From Candidatus Dadabacteria bacterium (GTDB lineage Bacteria; J088), in NCBI GenBank assembly GCA_003695505.1, contig RFIY01000092.1, forward strand, positions 1 to 10,933: 10,933 nt of DNA, written 5' to 3'. Below, piece after piece: positions 1 to 7,679 of this stretch. Within the stretch, counting starts at the first letter, position 1. Each line of letters starts with the position of its first letter. The notes beneath the pieces are model-generated. The model was not told the origin of the DNA, ran no database searches, and worked only from the letters and a program-made list of their open reading frames with translations. A program made the position numbers and the translations under genes.

Positions 1-922
1 CGACTACACCAAGGAACTGACCACCTACACCTCGACCCGCTGCCTGCTCGGCAAGGAATTCCGCGAACACCTGACCAGCGAATTCGCCGCCGTCTACAAG
101 GACCTCGAACACGGCGTCAGCCCGATCGCGGTCATGAATCCGCATCTGCCGTTGCCGGCCTTCCGACGTCGCGACCGCGCGCGTGTGAAGCTTGGTCAGA
201 TGATCGGCGGCATCATCGACGCGCGCCGCGCCCAGGACGTCGTCGGCGACGATTTCATGCAGACATTGATGGACGCGCGCTACAAGGACGGTCGCGCGCC
301 GACCTCCGAGGAGATCACCGGCATCCTGATTGCGCTGATGTTCGCCGGCCACCACACCAGCTCGGTCACGGCCGCCTGGACCATGCTGGAACTGCTGCGC
401 CATCCGGCGATCCTGCAGCGGGTTCTCGACGAACTCGATTGCGCCCTCGGCGACGCGGCCGACTTCAGCTTTGATGCGCTGCGCAAACTCGATCTGCTCG
501 AACGCGTCGTCAAGGAAACGCTGCGCCTGCATCCACCGCTGATCATGCTCACCCGTCGGGTGATGCACGATTTCGAATACAAGGGCTGGGTGCTGCCGAA
601 GGGCTTTTACGCCGTCGTCTGCCCGAACGTCAGCCACATGGTGCCCGAAGAGTTCGCGAACCCGGAGCGATTCGACCCCGACCGCTGGCTGCCCGAACGC
701 GGCGAGATCACGTCGCCGTTCAAGTGGGTTGCCTTCGGCGGCGGGCGACACAAGTGCACGGGCAACGCGTTCGCACTGATGCAGATCAAGACGATCTTTG
801 CGGTGCTGCTGCGCAATTTCCGCTTCGAGTCGGTCGGCGATCCGGTCGAGGCCGAGTACCAGAATCTGGTCGTCGGACCAAAGCCGCCGGCGCGCGTCCG
901 CTACACCCGCATTCGCGGATGA
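1..922 (+). CDS. cyp51: Sterol 14alpha-demethylase, cytochrome P450 CYP51 family (5' end outside window)
   Basis: Haem-thiolate monooxygenase that removes the C14 methyl of a sterol using O2 and electrons from a ferredoxin or reductase partner. The frame is open from base 2, so the N-terminal part (substrate-entry region, B-C loop) is missing. Visible P450 landmarks, in order: a CYP51-like stretch ending in FRRRD (about 161-175); the I-helix FAGHHTSS (341-364), whose HHT pattern is typical of CYP51 rather than of P450s in general; the K-helix ExxR (Glu 515-517, Arg 524-526); an NPERFDPDRW segment near 659-690; and the haem loop FGGGRHKC (734-757), with the ligand Cys at 755-757. The protein ends about 55 residues after the Cys with no fused ferredoxin, unlike the Methylococcus CYP51-ferredoxin fusion. 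Its stop overlaps the next start (ATGA), indicating translational coupling with the sterol isomerase genes. The family call is firm; the natural substrate is inferred. Confidence 0.93.
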   Translation, partial: DYTKELTTYTSTRCLLGKEFREHLTSEFAAVYKDLEHGVSPIAVMNPHLPLPAFRRRDRARVKLGQMIGGIIDARRAQDVVGDDFMQTLMDARYKDGRAPTSEEITGILIALMFAGHHTSSVTAAWTMLELLRHPAILQRVLDELDCALGDAADFSFDALRKLDLLERVVKETLRLHPPLIMLTRRVMHDFEYKGWVLPKGFYAVVCPNVSHMVPEEFANPERFDPDRWLPERGEITSPFKWVAFGGGRHKCTGNAFALMQIKTIFAVLLRNFRFESVGDPVEAEYQNLVVGPKPPARVRYTRIRG

Positions 923-1755
923 GCAATCTGTTCTCGCCCAACCCCGCGAAGGCGGCCGTGGAACGCTGGTGGCTGCTCTATACGCCGGTCTGGGGGATCC
1001 TGGCTGGCGGCGTGATGCTGTCGGGGCTCGCCGACCACTGGACCGACCTGCCGCTGATGGCCTTTGCCCTGTTGCTCGCCGTCGGCGCGATCGTGCCACC
1101 GATCCTGCGTCGGAATCACGAACGCGATCTTCCCTGGCATCGGACGACCGCGTGGCGGTTCGGACTCAGTGTCATCCTGATTTCGTTCTTTGGCAATTAC
1201 AGTTGGTGTCCGTATTTCTACGATGTCCTGCACATGCATTACGGCTTCCAGACGCAGTGGAACATCCGCAACAATCCGACGCAGATGTATGTGATGACGG
1301 TGCCCTACTTCGCGACGTATGCGGTCCTGCTGACGATGAGCTGGCGGCTGGCGATGCGGGCGCTGGCCGGTCTGCCACGCCTGTTGCAGCTCGCCGCCGC
1401 AAGCCTGACGGCCTTCGCAGTTGCGTTCCTGGAAACACTGCTGAATGCCAATCCGTGGCTCGCATCGCTGTTCTGCTACGACGATATGAAACTGATGCTG
1501 ACGTTCGGCACGTTCTTCTACGGCATGCTGTTCGTCGTCGTCCAGCCGGTCTGGGTCTGGCTCGACGAAGATCCCGACCGGCCGCAAAAGCAGCGCGACG
1601 TCTGGCTCTGGTGCGGCGCGGCGATGTATGCATCGGTACTCGTCGCCGATCTGATTCAGTACGAGATCGCCCCCCATTTCACCACGGTCGAAGCCGGCGC
1701 CTGGCAGCACAACCTGCGCGACTGGGACGACGGCTGCCTGATCCGCCCCGACTGA
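919..1755 (+). CDS. CPI1: Cycloeucalenol cycloisomerase homologue (cyclopropyl sterol ring-opening enzyme)
   Basis: Predicted integral membrane protein of 278 aa, almost the length of plant CPI1 (about 280 aa). In plants this enzyme opens the 9beta,19-cyclopropane ring of cycloeucalenol to give a delta8 sterol. Recognisable blocks, compared with plant CPI1 from memory: an N-terminal NP-(S/A)-K...YTPxW region (residues 8-25); FFGNYSWCPYFYDVL (90-104), matching the plant GNYFWTHYFFKVL block; FLETLLNANP (170-179), matching YLETIAIAN; and a C-terminal VVQPVWVWLDE (207-217), matching FPMFFRMDE. Several hydrophobic segments of membrane-helix length lie at about 20-65, 80-105, 124-150, 155-180, 193-216 and 229-250. 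The ATG at 919 overlaps the CYP51 stop, which fixes the start; a longer in-frame reading upstream would overlap CYP51 deeply. The gene implies that the host, or its diet, supplies cycloartenol-type sterols. Activity is inferred from similarity only. Confidence 0.85.
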   Translation: MSNLFSPNPAKAAVERWWLLYTPVWGILAGGVMLSGLADHWTDLPLMAFALLLAVGAIVPPILRRNHERDLPWHRTTAWRFGLSVILISFFGNYSWCPYFYDVLHMHYGFQTQWNIRNNPTQMYVMTVPYFATYAVLLTMSWRLAMRALAGLPRLLQLAAASLTAFAVAFLETLLNANPWLASLFCYDDMKLMLTFGTFFYGMLFVVVQPVWVWLDEDPDRPQKQRDVWLWCGAAMYASVLVADLIQYEIAPHFTTVEAGAWQHNLRDWDDGCLIRPD

Positions 1756-1773
1756 ACGGAAAGAGAGCCCCCG

Positions 1774-2490
1774 ATGAACCTGATCCCTTCGCGAAACCTG
1801 AGAACCCTGGTCATCGTCTGCCTGTGTGTAATCGGCATTGGCTTTCCGGTTGCGTCGAGCTGGGTGTTCCTGCTCGACGGCGACCGCCGCCTGGCCGCGA
1901 ACATCATGGCGCTGAGCTACCTGATCGGCTTCTACGGGATGTTCCTGTCACCGTGGCTCAAGGTCGGCGACCTGCGCGACTGGAGCACCTGGCGACGCCT
2001 GCGCGCGACGGTCACGATCTGGCTCTGGACGGTCTATCTGACCGCGGTGATCTGGGAACTGCCGTGGCTGCTGTTCCACGAAACGATCCGCGCGGCCAAA
2101 GACGAACTGTGGGCCTACAGCTGGTGGGCCTACATCGACGGCGGCGACATCCGCTATGCCGGCTGGGATCCGACGATCGCGACGCTGGAGTGGTTCACGG
2201 TCATCAACGCGCTGATCGGGTTGCCGGTCCTGATCCACTGGGTCCGCAATGGGCGCAAACCGGGCTGGCCGCTGTTCGTGTTCATGTTCACCGGCGCATC
2301 CCACTTCTACCAGACGATGCAGTACTACGTCAGCCAGGCGTTGCAGGACTTCGCCCACGTCGGCGACACCGCATTCGACCTGTATGTACGCTTCTTCATG
2401 GTCAACTCGCCCTGGGTGCTGCTTCCACTCTGCGTCTGGTGCTACGCCTGGTGGGAACTGTCGCCCGATGCGCCGGAGCGGGAATCGTAA
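1774..2490 (+). CDS. EBP: EBP-like sterol delta8-delta7 isomerase (emopamil-binding protein family)
   Basis: Predicted membrane protein of 238 aa, similar in size to human EBP (230 aa), which shifts the sterol B-ring double bond from C8 to C7. Family landmarks, aligned by eye: Glu95 in the first catalytic helix (human Glu80); the GGDIRY block at 123-128 (human KGDSRY); Glu139 with Thr142 (human E-x-x-T at 122-125); and NSPWVLLP at 211-218, with Asn211 and Trp214 matching human Asn193 and Trp196. The helix-2 His four residues before the first Glu (human His76) appears to be Ala91 here, so chemistry or substrate may differ. Hydrophobic segments lie near 10-33, 42-62, 79-101, 136-155, 165-185 and 205-227. 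The gene starts 18 bases after the CPI stop, behind a purine-rich SD (ggaaagagag, 1759-1768), in one operon with CYP51. Its last 85 bases recur at 8887-8971. Confidence 0.8.
   Translation: MNLIPSRNLRTLVIVCLCVIGIGFPVASSWVFLLDGDRRLAANIMALSYLIGFYGMFLSPWLKVGDLRDWSTWRRLRATVTIWLWTVYLTAVIWELPWLLFHETIRAAKDELWAYSWWAYIDGGDIRYAGWDPTIATLEWFTVINALIGLPVLIHWVRNGRKPGWPLFVFMFTGASHFYQTMQYYVSQALQDFAHVGDTAFDLYVRFFMVNSPWVLLPLCVWCYAWWELSPDAPERES
2406..2490 (+). repeat. EBP 3'-end direct repeat, copy 1 (inside the intact gene)
   Basis: The last 85 bases of the EBP gene, including its stop codon, match 8887-8971 without gaps at 73 of 85 positions by hand count. The core 2419-2480 differs at only three positions. 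Both copies lie in the same orientation, and each is followed shortly by a convergent gene of the same paralogous family. See the remnant at 8887. Confidence 0.9.
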
Positions 2491-2523
2491 CCGCACGTCA
2501 CTGGCGAACCGGACAAACCCCGC

Positions 2524-3828
2524 TCAAAAACGAACCCGCACGCCGAACGTCGCGCCGCCCGGCAACGCGGCGACGAGTGGCGCGGCCTGGATCGCTGCGG
2601 CACGCTTGCCGCGAAGCACCCGACCAGCCTTGTGGCCGATGACCAGCGACGGCAGACCAGTTGCGATCAGGCCACCGCCCACACCACCAAGCGCACGCGC
2701 CTTCTTTCTAGACTTCGGTGCAAGGTAGGGCTGGCAGACATCTTCCTCGAGTAACCGGGAATAGAAGCAGTTGCTGACACGGACCTCCTGCTTGTACGCT
2801 GCGGAACTCGCGGCGATCGCCGTGCCCGCGCCGATCGCGCTGTAGGCGTAGGCCAGGTGGCTGCGCCGCAGCCGTTCCACTGGACGCACGCTGCGCAGCG
2901 CGCGAAGACTGGTCGGTTGCAGGGCAGACGCTCTGTCAGCGGCAAGTGGTTGCCCATCAGCGGAAAGGATACGCAGCGTGCGCCGATCGGCGGTCGCGCC
3001 AAAGCCGATGGCGATCACGCCTGATGCGGCCAACATCGATCCGGACAGGATCAGCAGCTCGCCACCGAGCGGAGCCCGTTGTTCGGTACGAACCCAACAC
3101 CCACCATCACCGTTGCAATGGGTGCGCTCGATCTCGTCGTCCGTCCGGGCGACCATCCCGAACAACAGCGCGGATGACGCCAGGGCGGCGCCGCCATAAG
3201 CAAGCTGTCTGCGTGTGGCAAGAGCCGGGTTCCACGCGGGGTTGATGCGATTGTGCAGCGCACGTGCGTGACCAAGCAGGAATGCGCCGAGCATCGACCC
3301 ACTGATCAGCGGTCCCAAAGTATATTTCGACAACCAGTTGGCGTCGCTTGTCTTCACCGCCGCCGCAGCTCCCGAGGCGATCGAACCGACAAGGATCACT
3401 GCACCGCCAACGGACTCCCGAACAACCCGCCGATGCATGCGGCTCGAAGCTTCTTTCGGCAATCTCGCTGCCCGGACGGCTGCGACTGGGAACCAGACCT
3501 GGCCGATCGCGTTACCCATCACCCCAAGCGCAGCCGCCGGTATCGAAAAATTGTTCACAAACGCTTCGCGCCAGGCGCACTCGCGGGACTCACAGGGCTC
3601 GTCCCGGTCCCAGTTTTCCACCATCATGGCAAATGCGAGCGCGCCCAGCGCGGCGCTGCCAAACCGCACAACACCTGCCGCGAGCAGCCTGTTTTGCGCG
3701 CGCCAGGACGCCTCCGTCAGTAGAGCCGCGCCAGAGGCTTCATGGCCATAGGCGGTCTCTGCGCCAGCGGCCCTCGGCTGCAAGAGGGCCGCCGCAATCA
3801 GGAACGCTGACAGTGTCGTCCGAAACAC
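2524..3828 (-). CDS. Exported six-cysteine multi-helix protein of unknown function (paralog A)
   Basis: Unrecognised protein of 434 aa. The start is taken as GTG at 3828: it follows a GGGGA SD-like run, begins a clear signal peptide (hydrophobic core 6-17, likely cleavage after AAGA, residues 20-23), and sits 31 bases after a TAGAAT -10. The longer in-frame reading to 3975 would bury this signal. The mature part has about eight Gly/Ala-rich hydrophobic segments (near 50-70, 95-117, 138-158, 171-187, 209-226, 257-277, 325-344, 380-398). Arg/Lys-rich stretches (118-138, 188-207, 280-324, 400-409) alternate with loops carrying all six cysteines as pairs 79/84, 238/244 and 354/365. It ends in GVRVRF, with a terminal Phe as in many outer-membrane proteins. 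It is homologous along its length to the gene at 8980-10302. It is convergent with EBP, with 33 bases between the stops and no clear terminator. A membrane or envelope location is inferred; no function is assigned. Confidence 0.75.
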   Translation of the reverse strand: MFRTTLSAFLIAAALLQPRAAGAETAYGHEASGAALLTEASWRAQNRLLAAGVVRFGSAALGALAFAMMVENWDRDEPCESRECAWREAFVNNFSIPAAALGVMGNAIGQVWFPVAAVRAARLPKEASSRMHRRVVRESVGGAVILVGSIASGAAAAVKTSDANWLSKYTLGPLISGSMLGAFLLGHARALHNRINPAWNPALATRRQLAYGGAALASSALLFGMVARTDDEIERTHCNGDGGCWVRTEQRAPLGGELLILSGSMLAASGVIAIGFGATADRRTLRILSADGQPLAADRASALQPTSLRALRSVRPVERLRRSHLAYAYSAIGAGTAIAASSAAYKQEVRVSNCFYSRLLEEDVCQPYLAPKSRKKARALGGVGGGLIATGLPSLVIGHKAGRVLRGKRAAAIQAAPLVAALPGGATFGVRVRF

Positions 3829-3843
3829 ATCGCTTCCCCACGA

Positions 3844-3863
3844 ACGTCGATTCACGTCGATTC
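3844..3863. repeat. Perfect 10-bp tandem direct repeat in the paralog A leader
   Basis: The unit acgtcgattc occurs twice back to back (3844-3853 and 3854-3863). One period equals about one helical turn, and the repeat overlaps the predicted -10 and start site of paralog A. It could be a regulator site or a small replication-slippage duplication; the sequence alone cannot decide. Confidence 0.6.
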
Positions 3864-3888
3864 TAGCAGCAGAGGCGCCGATCGGCGA
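3860..3888 (-). promoter_or_regulatory. Possible sigma70-type promoter of paralog A
   Basis: On the minus strand TAGAAT (3865-3860) is a 5/6 match to the -10 consensus and ends 31 bases before the GTG start. The -35 at 17-bp spacing (3888-3883, TCGCCG) is poor, so the promoter may be weak or need an activator. The same -10 hexamer sits at nearly the same distance (30 bases) before paralog B, which supports both promoters. Confidence 0.45.
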
Positions 3889-4017
3889 GTTCCAGGCGGC
3901 CACCGAGGTTGAACCGAACCGGCCTGTGTCGACCGACCGGGATCTACACCACCGGCCGCGTGTGCAGCGAGCCACGCCCGTCGTACAACGTGTCGCCGAC
4001 CAGATCGTGGTTTCAGA

Positions 4018-4031
4018 TTGATCCAGATCAA
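4018..4031 (+). promoter_or_regulatory. FNR/Anr-type anaerobic activator box upstream of nifJ
   Basis: TTGATCCAGATCAA is a perfect match to the FNR-family palindrome TTGAT-N4-ATCAA. Its centre lies 41.5 bases upstream of the start site predicted from the -10 at 4054-4059, the standard spacing of a class II FNR-dependent promoter. It therefore predicts that the nifJ operon is switched on when oxygen is low, by an FNR, Anr or Dnr-type regulator encoded elsewhere. Confidence 0.85.
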
Positions 4032-4053
4032 GGAAATGGCGCGCTTGCGTCGC

Positions 4054-4059
4054 TAGGAT
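4054..4059 (+). promoter_or_regulatory. -10 element of the nifJ promoter
   Basis: TAGGAT is a 4/6 match to TATAAT. It falls exactly at -12 to -7 if the FNR box is centred at -41.5, giving a transcription start near 4066 and a leader of about 29 bases. There is no good -35, as expected where an activator overlaps that region. The agreement in spacing is the main evidence. Confidence 0.7.
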
Positions 4060-4082
4060 AAGACACGGATCCGGACAAGTAC

Positions 4083-4089
4083 GGGAGGT
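4083..4089 (+). promoter_or_regulatory. Strong ribosome binding site that fixes the nifJ start at a non-standard codon
   Basis: GGGAGGT is a near-ideal Shine-Dalgarno sequence. Five bases later, in the nifJ frame, lies ATT (4095-4097). There is no in-frame ATG, GTG or TTG between the upstream stop TAA (4059-4061) and the internal ATG at 4197. The SD therefore points to ATT as the initiator, or to a sequence error in what was ATG. Confidence 0.75.
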
Positions 4090-4094
4090 GCGTC

Positions 4095-7000
4095 ATTTCC
4101 GAACGACTGATCATCGACGGCAACGAGGCCGCAGCCCGAATCGCCTACCAGCTCAATGACGTCGTCGCGATCTATCCGATCACGCCCGCCTCGCCGATGG
4201 GAGAATGGGCTGACCAGTGGGCGAGCGATGGACGGGCGAACCTGTGGGGCAACGTGCCCCAGGTCGTCGAAATGCAGTCCGAAGGCGGCGCCGCCGGCGC
4301 CGTGCACGGTTCGCTGCAGGCCGGGGCGCTGACGACGACCTTTACGGCTTCGCAGGGTCTGCTGCTGATGCTGCCGAACATGTTCAAGATCGCGGGCGAG
4401 CTGACGTCGATGGTCATGCACGTCGCAACCCGTTCCGTGGCCACACATGCGCTGTCGATCTTCTGCGACCACTCCGACATCATGGCGGCGCGCGCAACCG
4501 GTTTCGCAATCCTGATGTCGAACAATGTCCAGGAAGTCATGGATATGGCGCTGATCGCCCAGGCTGCGACGCTGGCGGCACGCGTGCCATTCATTCACGC
4601 GTTCGATGGCTTTCGCACGTCTCACGAAATCAGTGACATCACGCCGCTATCCACCGACACGATCCGGGCCATGATCGACGACCGTCTTGTTCTGGCCCAC
4701 CGGGAACGTGCGCTCAATCCGGACCGGCCGGTGCTGCGCGGCAGCGCGCAGAATCCAGACGTCTTCTTTCAGGCGCGCGAAGCCGTCAACCCGTTTTATC
4801 TCGCGACACCGGGCATCGTCCAGGAGACGATGGACGCCTTCGCCGCGCAAACCGGGCGACAGTACCATCTGTTCGAATATCTGGGTTCGCCGGAGGCGGA
4901 AGACGTCATTGTCGCGATGGGGTCAGCCTGTGATACCATCGCGGCAACGGTCGCGGCGCTCCAGACATCGGGCCATCGTGTCGGGCTGCTCAAGGTGCGC
5001 CTTTACCGGCCATTCGATGCAGAGGCGATGCTTGCTGCACTGCCAGCAACCGTACGTCGCATCGCGGTTCTCGATCGCACCAAGGAGCCAGGCGCCCCTG
5101 CCGAGCCGCTCTGTCTCGACGTCATGTCCGCATTTGCCCGCTGCACGGACGACCGGCCGCGCCCGATCATCTGCGGCGGACGCTACGGCCTCTCATCAAA
5201 GGAGTTCACGCCGGCGATGGTCGCGGCGATCTTCGATGAGCTGGGCACGGACTCGCCACGCCCGACCTTCACGGTGGGCATCCGCGACGACGTGACGCAC
5301 CTGAGCCTGGACGTCCCTGCGACCGAGCCGGTTTCGAGCGAAGACGGCACCGTCGAGGCTGTCTTCTGGGGACTCGGATCGGACGGCACCGTCGGCGCAA
5401 ACAAGAACAGCATCAAGATCATCGGGGAACGAACCGATCTGCACGTCCAGGGCTATTTCGTCTACGATTCCAAGAAGTCCGGCGCGGTCACGATTTCGCA
5501 TCTGCGCTTCGGGAAGCAACCGATTCGACGGCCCTGGCTGATCGAGACCGCGGGATTCGTCGCCTGCCACCAGTTCTCTTTTCTGCGCCGTTTCGATGTG
5601 CTGGGGATGGCCGCCGACGGCGCGACGTTCCTGCTCAACTCGCCGCACGGGCCAGAGCACACCTGGACCCATCTGCCGCAACGCGTTCGCGACCAGATCC
5701 GTGCGAAACAGCTCCGGTGTTTCGTGATCGATGCATATCGAATCGCCCGCGAACACGGACTGCGCGGGCGCATCAATACGGTCATGCAGACCTGCTTTTT
5801 CAAACTGGCCGGCGTGTTGCCGGAGCAGGAGGCGCTCGACTGCATCCGGGCCGGCATCCGCAAGACCTATGGCAAGCGCGGCGAGGTCGTGGTCGAGCAC
5901 AATCTCGCCGCTGTAGACATCGCTCTCGACAACCTGCACGCCCTGCAGATTCCGGACGTGGATGATGGCGAGGCGCCACCGCTCTGGCAACCCGATCTGT
6001 CGAACGCTCCGGTCTTCGTGCAGAACGTCACCTGGCCGATGATCGACCGTCGCGGCGACGAACTTCCGGTCAGCGCCCTGCCGCCGGATGGAACCTTTCC
6101 AACCGCGACCGCACGTTGGGAAAAGCGCAATATCGCCCTCGAGATTCCCGAATGGGAACCGGATCTGTGCATCCAGTGCGGCAAGTGCGTCCTGGTCTGC
6201 CCGCACGCCGTCATTCGCGCCAAGATCTGCGAACCGGACCAGGTCGCCGATGCGCCTGAGGGATTCCGCACCGCTCCCGCACGCTGGAAGGGCCTCAAGG
6301 AGCTCCGGTACACATTGCAGGTTTCGCCAGAAGACTGTACCGGCTGCCGCGCCTGCGTCGAAATTTGTCCTGTCAAGGACAAGCGCCAGGTCAAACGCAA
6401 GGCGCTGAACATGGTGCCGCTCGACCCGATCCGCGATCGCGAGCGCACGAACTGGTCGTTCTGGCTCGACCTGCCCGATCCGCAGCCGCCCGGTCTGAAC
6501 CTGAATCTGGTCAAGGACGTACAACTGCTGCAACCACGGTTCGAGTTTTCCGGCGCCTGCGCCGGCTGCGGTGAGACCCCGTACCTGAAGCTGATGTCGC
6601 AACTGTTCGGTGATCGTGCGCTCGTCGCCAATGCCACCGGCTGTTCGTCGATCTACGGCGGGAACCTGCCGACCACGCCCTGGGCCGTCGACCGCGATGG
6701 CCGCGGACCGGCCTGGTCGAACTCACTGTTCGAAGACAATGCCGAATTCGGACTGGGCATGCGCATCGCGCTCGACGCGCAGGAGCGATACGCCCGCAGC
6801 CTGCTCGACGCGCTGTCGGCCGACGAGCGCATCGACAATCTGCGCCGTGAGCTGTTCAATGAAGCACTCCCGCCCGAAGAGCTCCACGACCCGGCGCGCC
6901 GCCGCCTCGTCATCGACCGGCTCCGCCAGGTTCTGGTCGGCATCAACGATCCTCGCGCCGCCGATCTGTTGATGATCGCCGACATACTCGTGCCGCGTTC

Positions 7001-7679
7001 GGTCTGGATCGTCGGCGGCGACGGCTGGGCGTATGACATCGGCTATGGGGGCCTGGACCACGTTCTCGCCTCCGGCGCGAACGTCAACATCCTGGTGCTC
7101 GACACCGAGGTCTACTCGAACACCGGCGGACAGGCCTCCAAGGCCACACCCCGCGCGGCGGTCGCCAAATTCGCCGCCGGCGGCAAGCGCCGACCAAAGA
7201 AGGATCTGGCGATGATGGCCATGTCGTACGGAAACGTATACGTCGCCCGCGTCGCCATGGGCGCCGACGACAGCCACACGTTGAAGGCGTTCCGCGAGGC
7301 CGCGGCGTGGCCCGGCCCATCACTGATTCTCGCGTACAGCCATTGCATCGCGCATGGTTACGATCTGACCTATGGCAACCAGCAGCAAAAACTGGCCGTC
7401 CAGTCGGGATACTGGCCACTGGTTCGCTTCGATCCTCGCCGCACCGACAGCGGCGAAGGCCCGCTCGTGATCGATTCGAAGCCGCCACAGATTCCGTTGC
7501 GCGAATATGTGTACAAAGAAACCCGCTACACAGCGCTTGTTCAGCGCGACCGCGCCACCGCCGAACGCCTGCTCGCAGAGGCGCAGGCCGACGTCAACGC
7601 GCAATGGGAGCATTATGTTCACCTTGCCGAATCACTGCGGCCCGACAGCGGCAACGCGGAGGAGGACCAGCATGCCTGA
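4095..7679 (+). CDS. nifJ: Pyruvate:ferredoxin (flavodoxin) oxidoreductase, single-chain NifJ type
   Basis: Oxygen-sensitive cytoplasmic enzyme that converts pyruvate and CoA to acetyl-CoA, CO2 and reduced ferredoxin or flavodoxin. From the ATT at 4095 it is 1194 aa, a normal NifJ length. Domains in order: N-terminal pyrimidine-binding domain with YPITPASPMGE (27-37) and the TPP-activating Glu63 in the SEGG motif; domain II; gamma-type domain with GLGSDGTVGANKN (near 428-440); EKR motif (676-678); two 4Fe-4S motifs, C692-x2-C-x2-C-x3-CP and C748-x2-C-x2-C-x3-CP; then the TPP domain with the third-cluster ligands C822, C825, C850 and C1084, GDGWAYDIG (975-983) and DTEVYSNTGGQ (1003-1013). All cluster and cofactor residues I looked for are present. 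The first ATG (4197) lies inside the conserved domain and would remove YPITPASP, so it cannot be the true start. An FNR-type promoter precedes it. Its stop overlaps the following flavoprotein start by eight bases, so the two are co-expressed. Confidence 0.95.
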   Translation: MSERLIIDGNEAAARIAYQLNDVVAIYPITPASPMGEWADQWASDGRANLWGNVPQVVEMQSEGGAAGAVHGSLQAGALTTTFTASQGLLLMLPNMFKIAGELTSMVMHVATRSVATHALSIFCDHSDIMAARATGFAILMSNNVQEVMDMALIAQAATLAARVPFIHAFDGFRTSHEISDITPLSTDTIRAMIDDRLVLAHRERALNPDRPVLRGSAQNPDVFFQAREAVNPFYLATPGIVQETMDAFAAQTGRQYHLFEYLGSPEAEDVIVAMGSACDTIAATVAALQTSGHRVGLLKVRLYRPFDAEAMLAALPATVRRIAVLDRTKEPGAPAEPLCLDVMSAFARCTDDRPRPIICGGRYGLSSKEFTPAMVAAIFDELGTDSPRPTFTVGIRDDVTHLSLDVPATEPVSSEDGTVEAVFWGLGSDGTVGANKNSIKIIGERTDLHVQGYFVYDSKKSGAVTISHLRFGKQPIRRPWLIETAGFVACHQFSFLRRFDVLGMAADGATFLLNSPHGPEHTWTHLPQRVRDQIRAKQLRCFVIDAYRIAREHGLRGRINTVMQTCFFKLAGVLPEQEALDCIRAGIRKTYGKRGEVVVEHNLAAVDIALDNLHALQIPDVDDGEAPPLWQPDLSNAPVFVQNVTWPMIDRRGDELPVSALPPDGTFPTATARWEKRNIALEIPEWEPDLCIQCGKCVLVCPHAVIRAKICEPDQVADAPEGFRTAPARWKGLKELRYTLQVSPEDCTGCRACVEICPVKDKRQVKRKALNMVPLDPIRDRERTNWSFWLDLPDPQPPGLNLNLVKDVQLLQPRFEFSGACAGCGETPYLKLMSQLFGDRALVANATGCSSIYGGNLPTTPWAVDRDGRGPAWSNSLFEDNAEFGLGMRIALDAQERYARSLLDALSADERIDNLRRELFNEALPPEELHDPARRRLVIDRLRQVLVGINDPRAADLLMIADILVPRSVWIVGGDGWAYDIGYGGLDHVLASGANVNILVLDTEVYSNTGGQASKATPRAAVAKFAAGGKRRPKKDLAMMAMSYGNVYVARVAMGADDSHTLKAFREAAAWPGPSLILAYSHCIAHGYDLTYGNQQQKLAVQSGYWPLVRFDPRRTDSGEGPLVIDSKPPQIPLREYVYKETRYTALVQRDRATAERLLAEAQADVNAQWEHYVHLAESLRPDSGNAEEDQHA

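Noticed and set aside
798-2642. Long + strand open frame overlapping CYP51, CPI and EBP
   Set aside because: It is out of frame with three recognisable genes, Arg/Ala/Pro-rich, and has no motif or ribosome site. It is a typical high-GC shadow frame.
3829-3975. N-terminal extension of paralog A to GTG 3975 (483 aa)
   Set aside because: It would place the signal peptide 50 residues inside, crosses the promoter-like TAGAAT and tandem repeat, and has no match in paralog B.
5196-6602. 468-residue minus-strand open frame opposite nifJ
   Set aside because: It lies entirely antisense to conserved nifJ domains and resembles no family; it is explained by codon bias on the coding strand.
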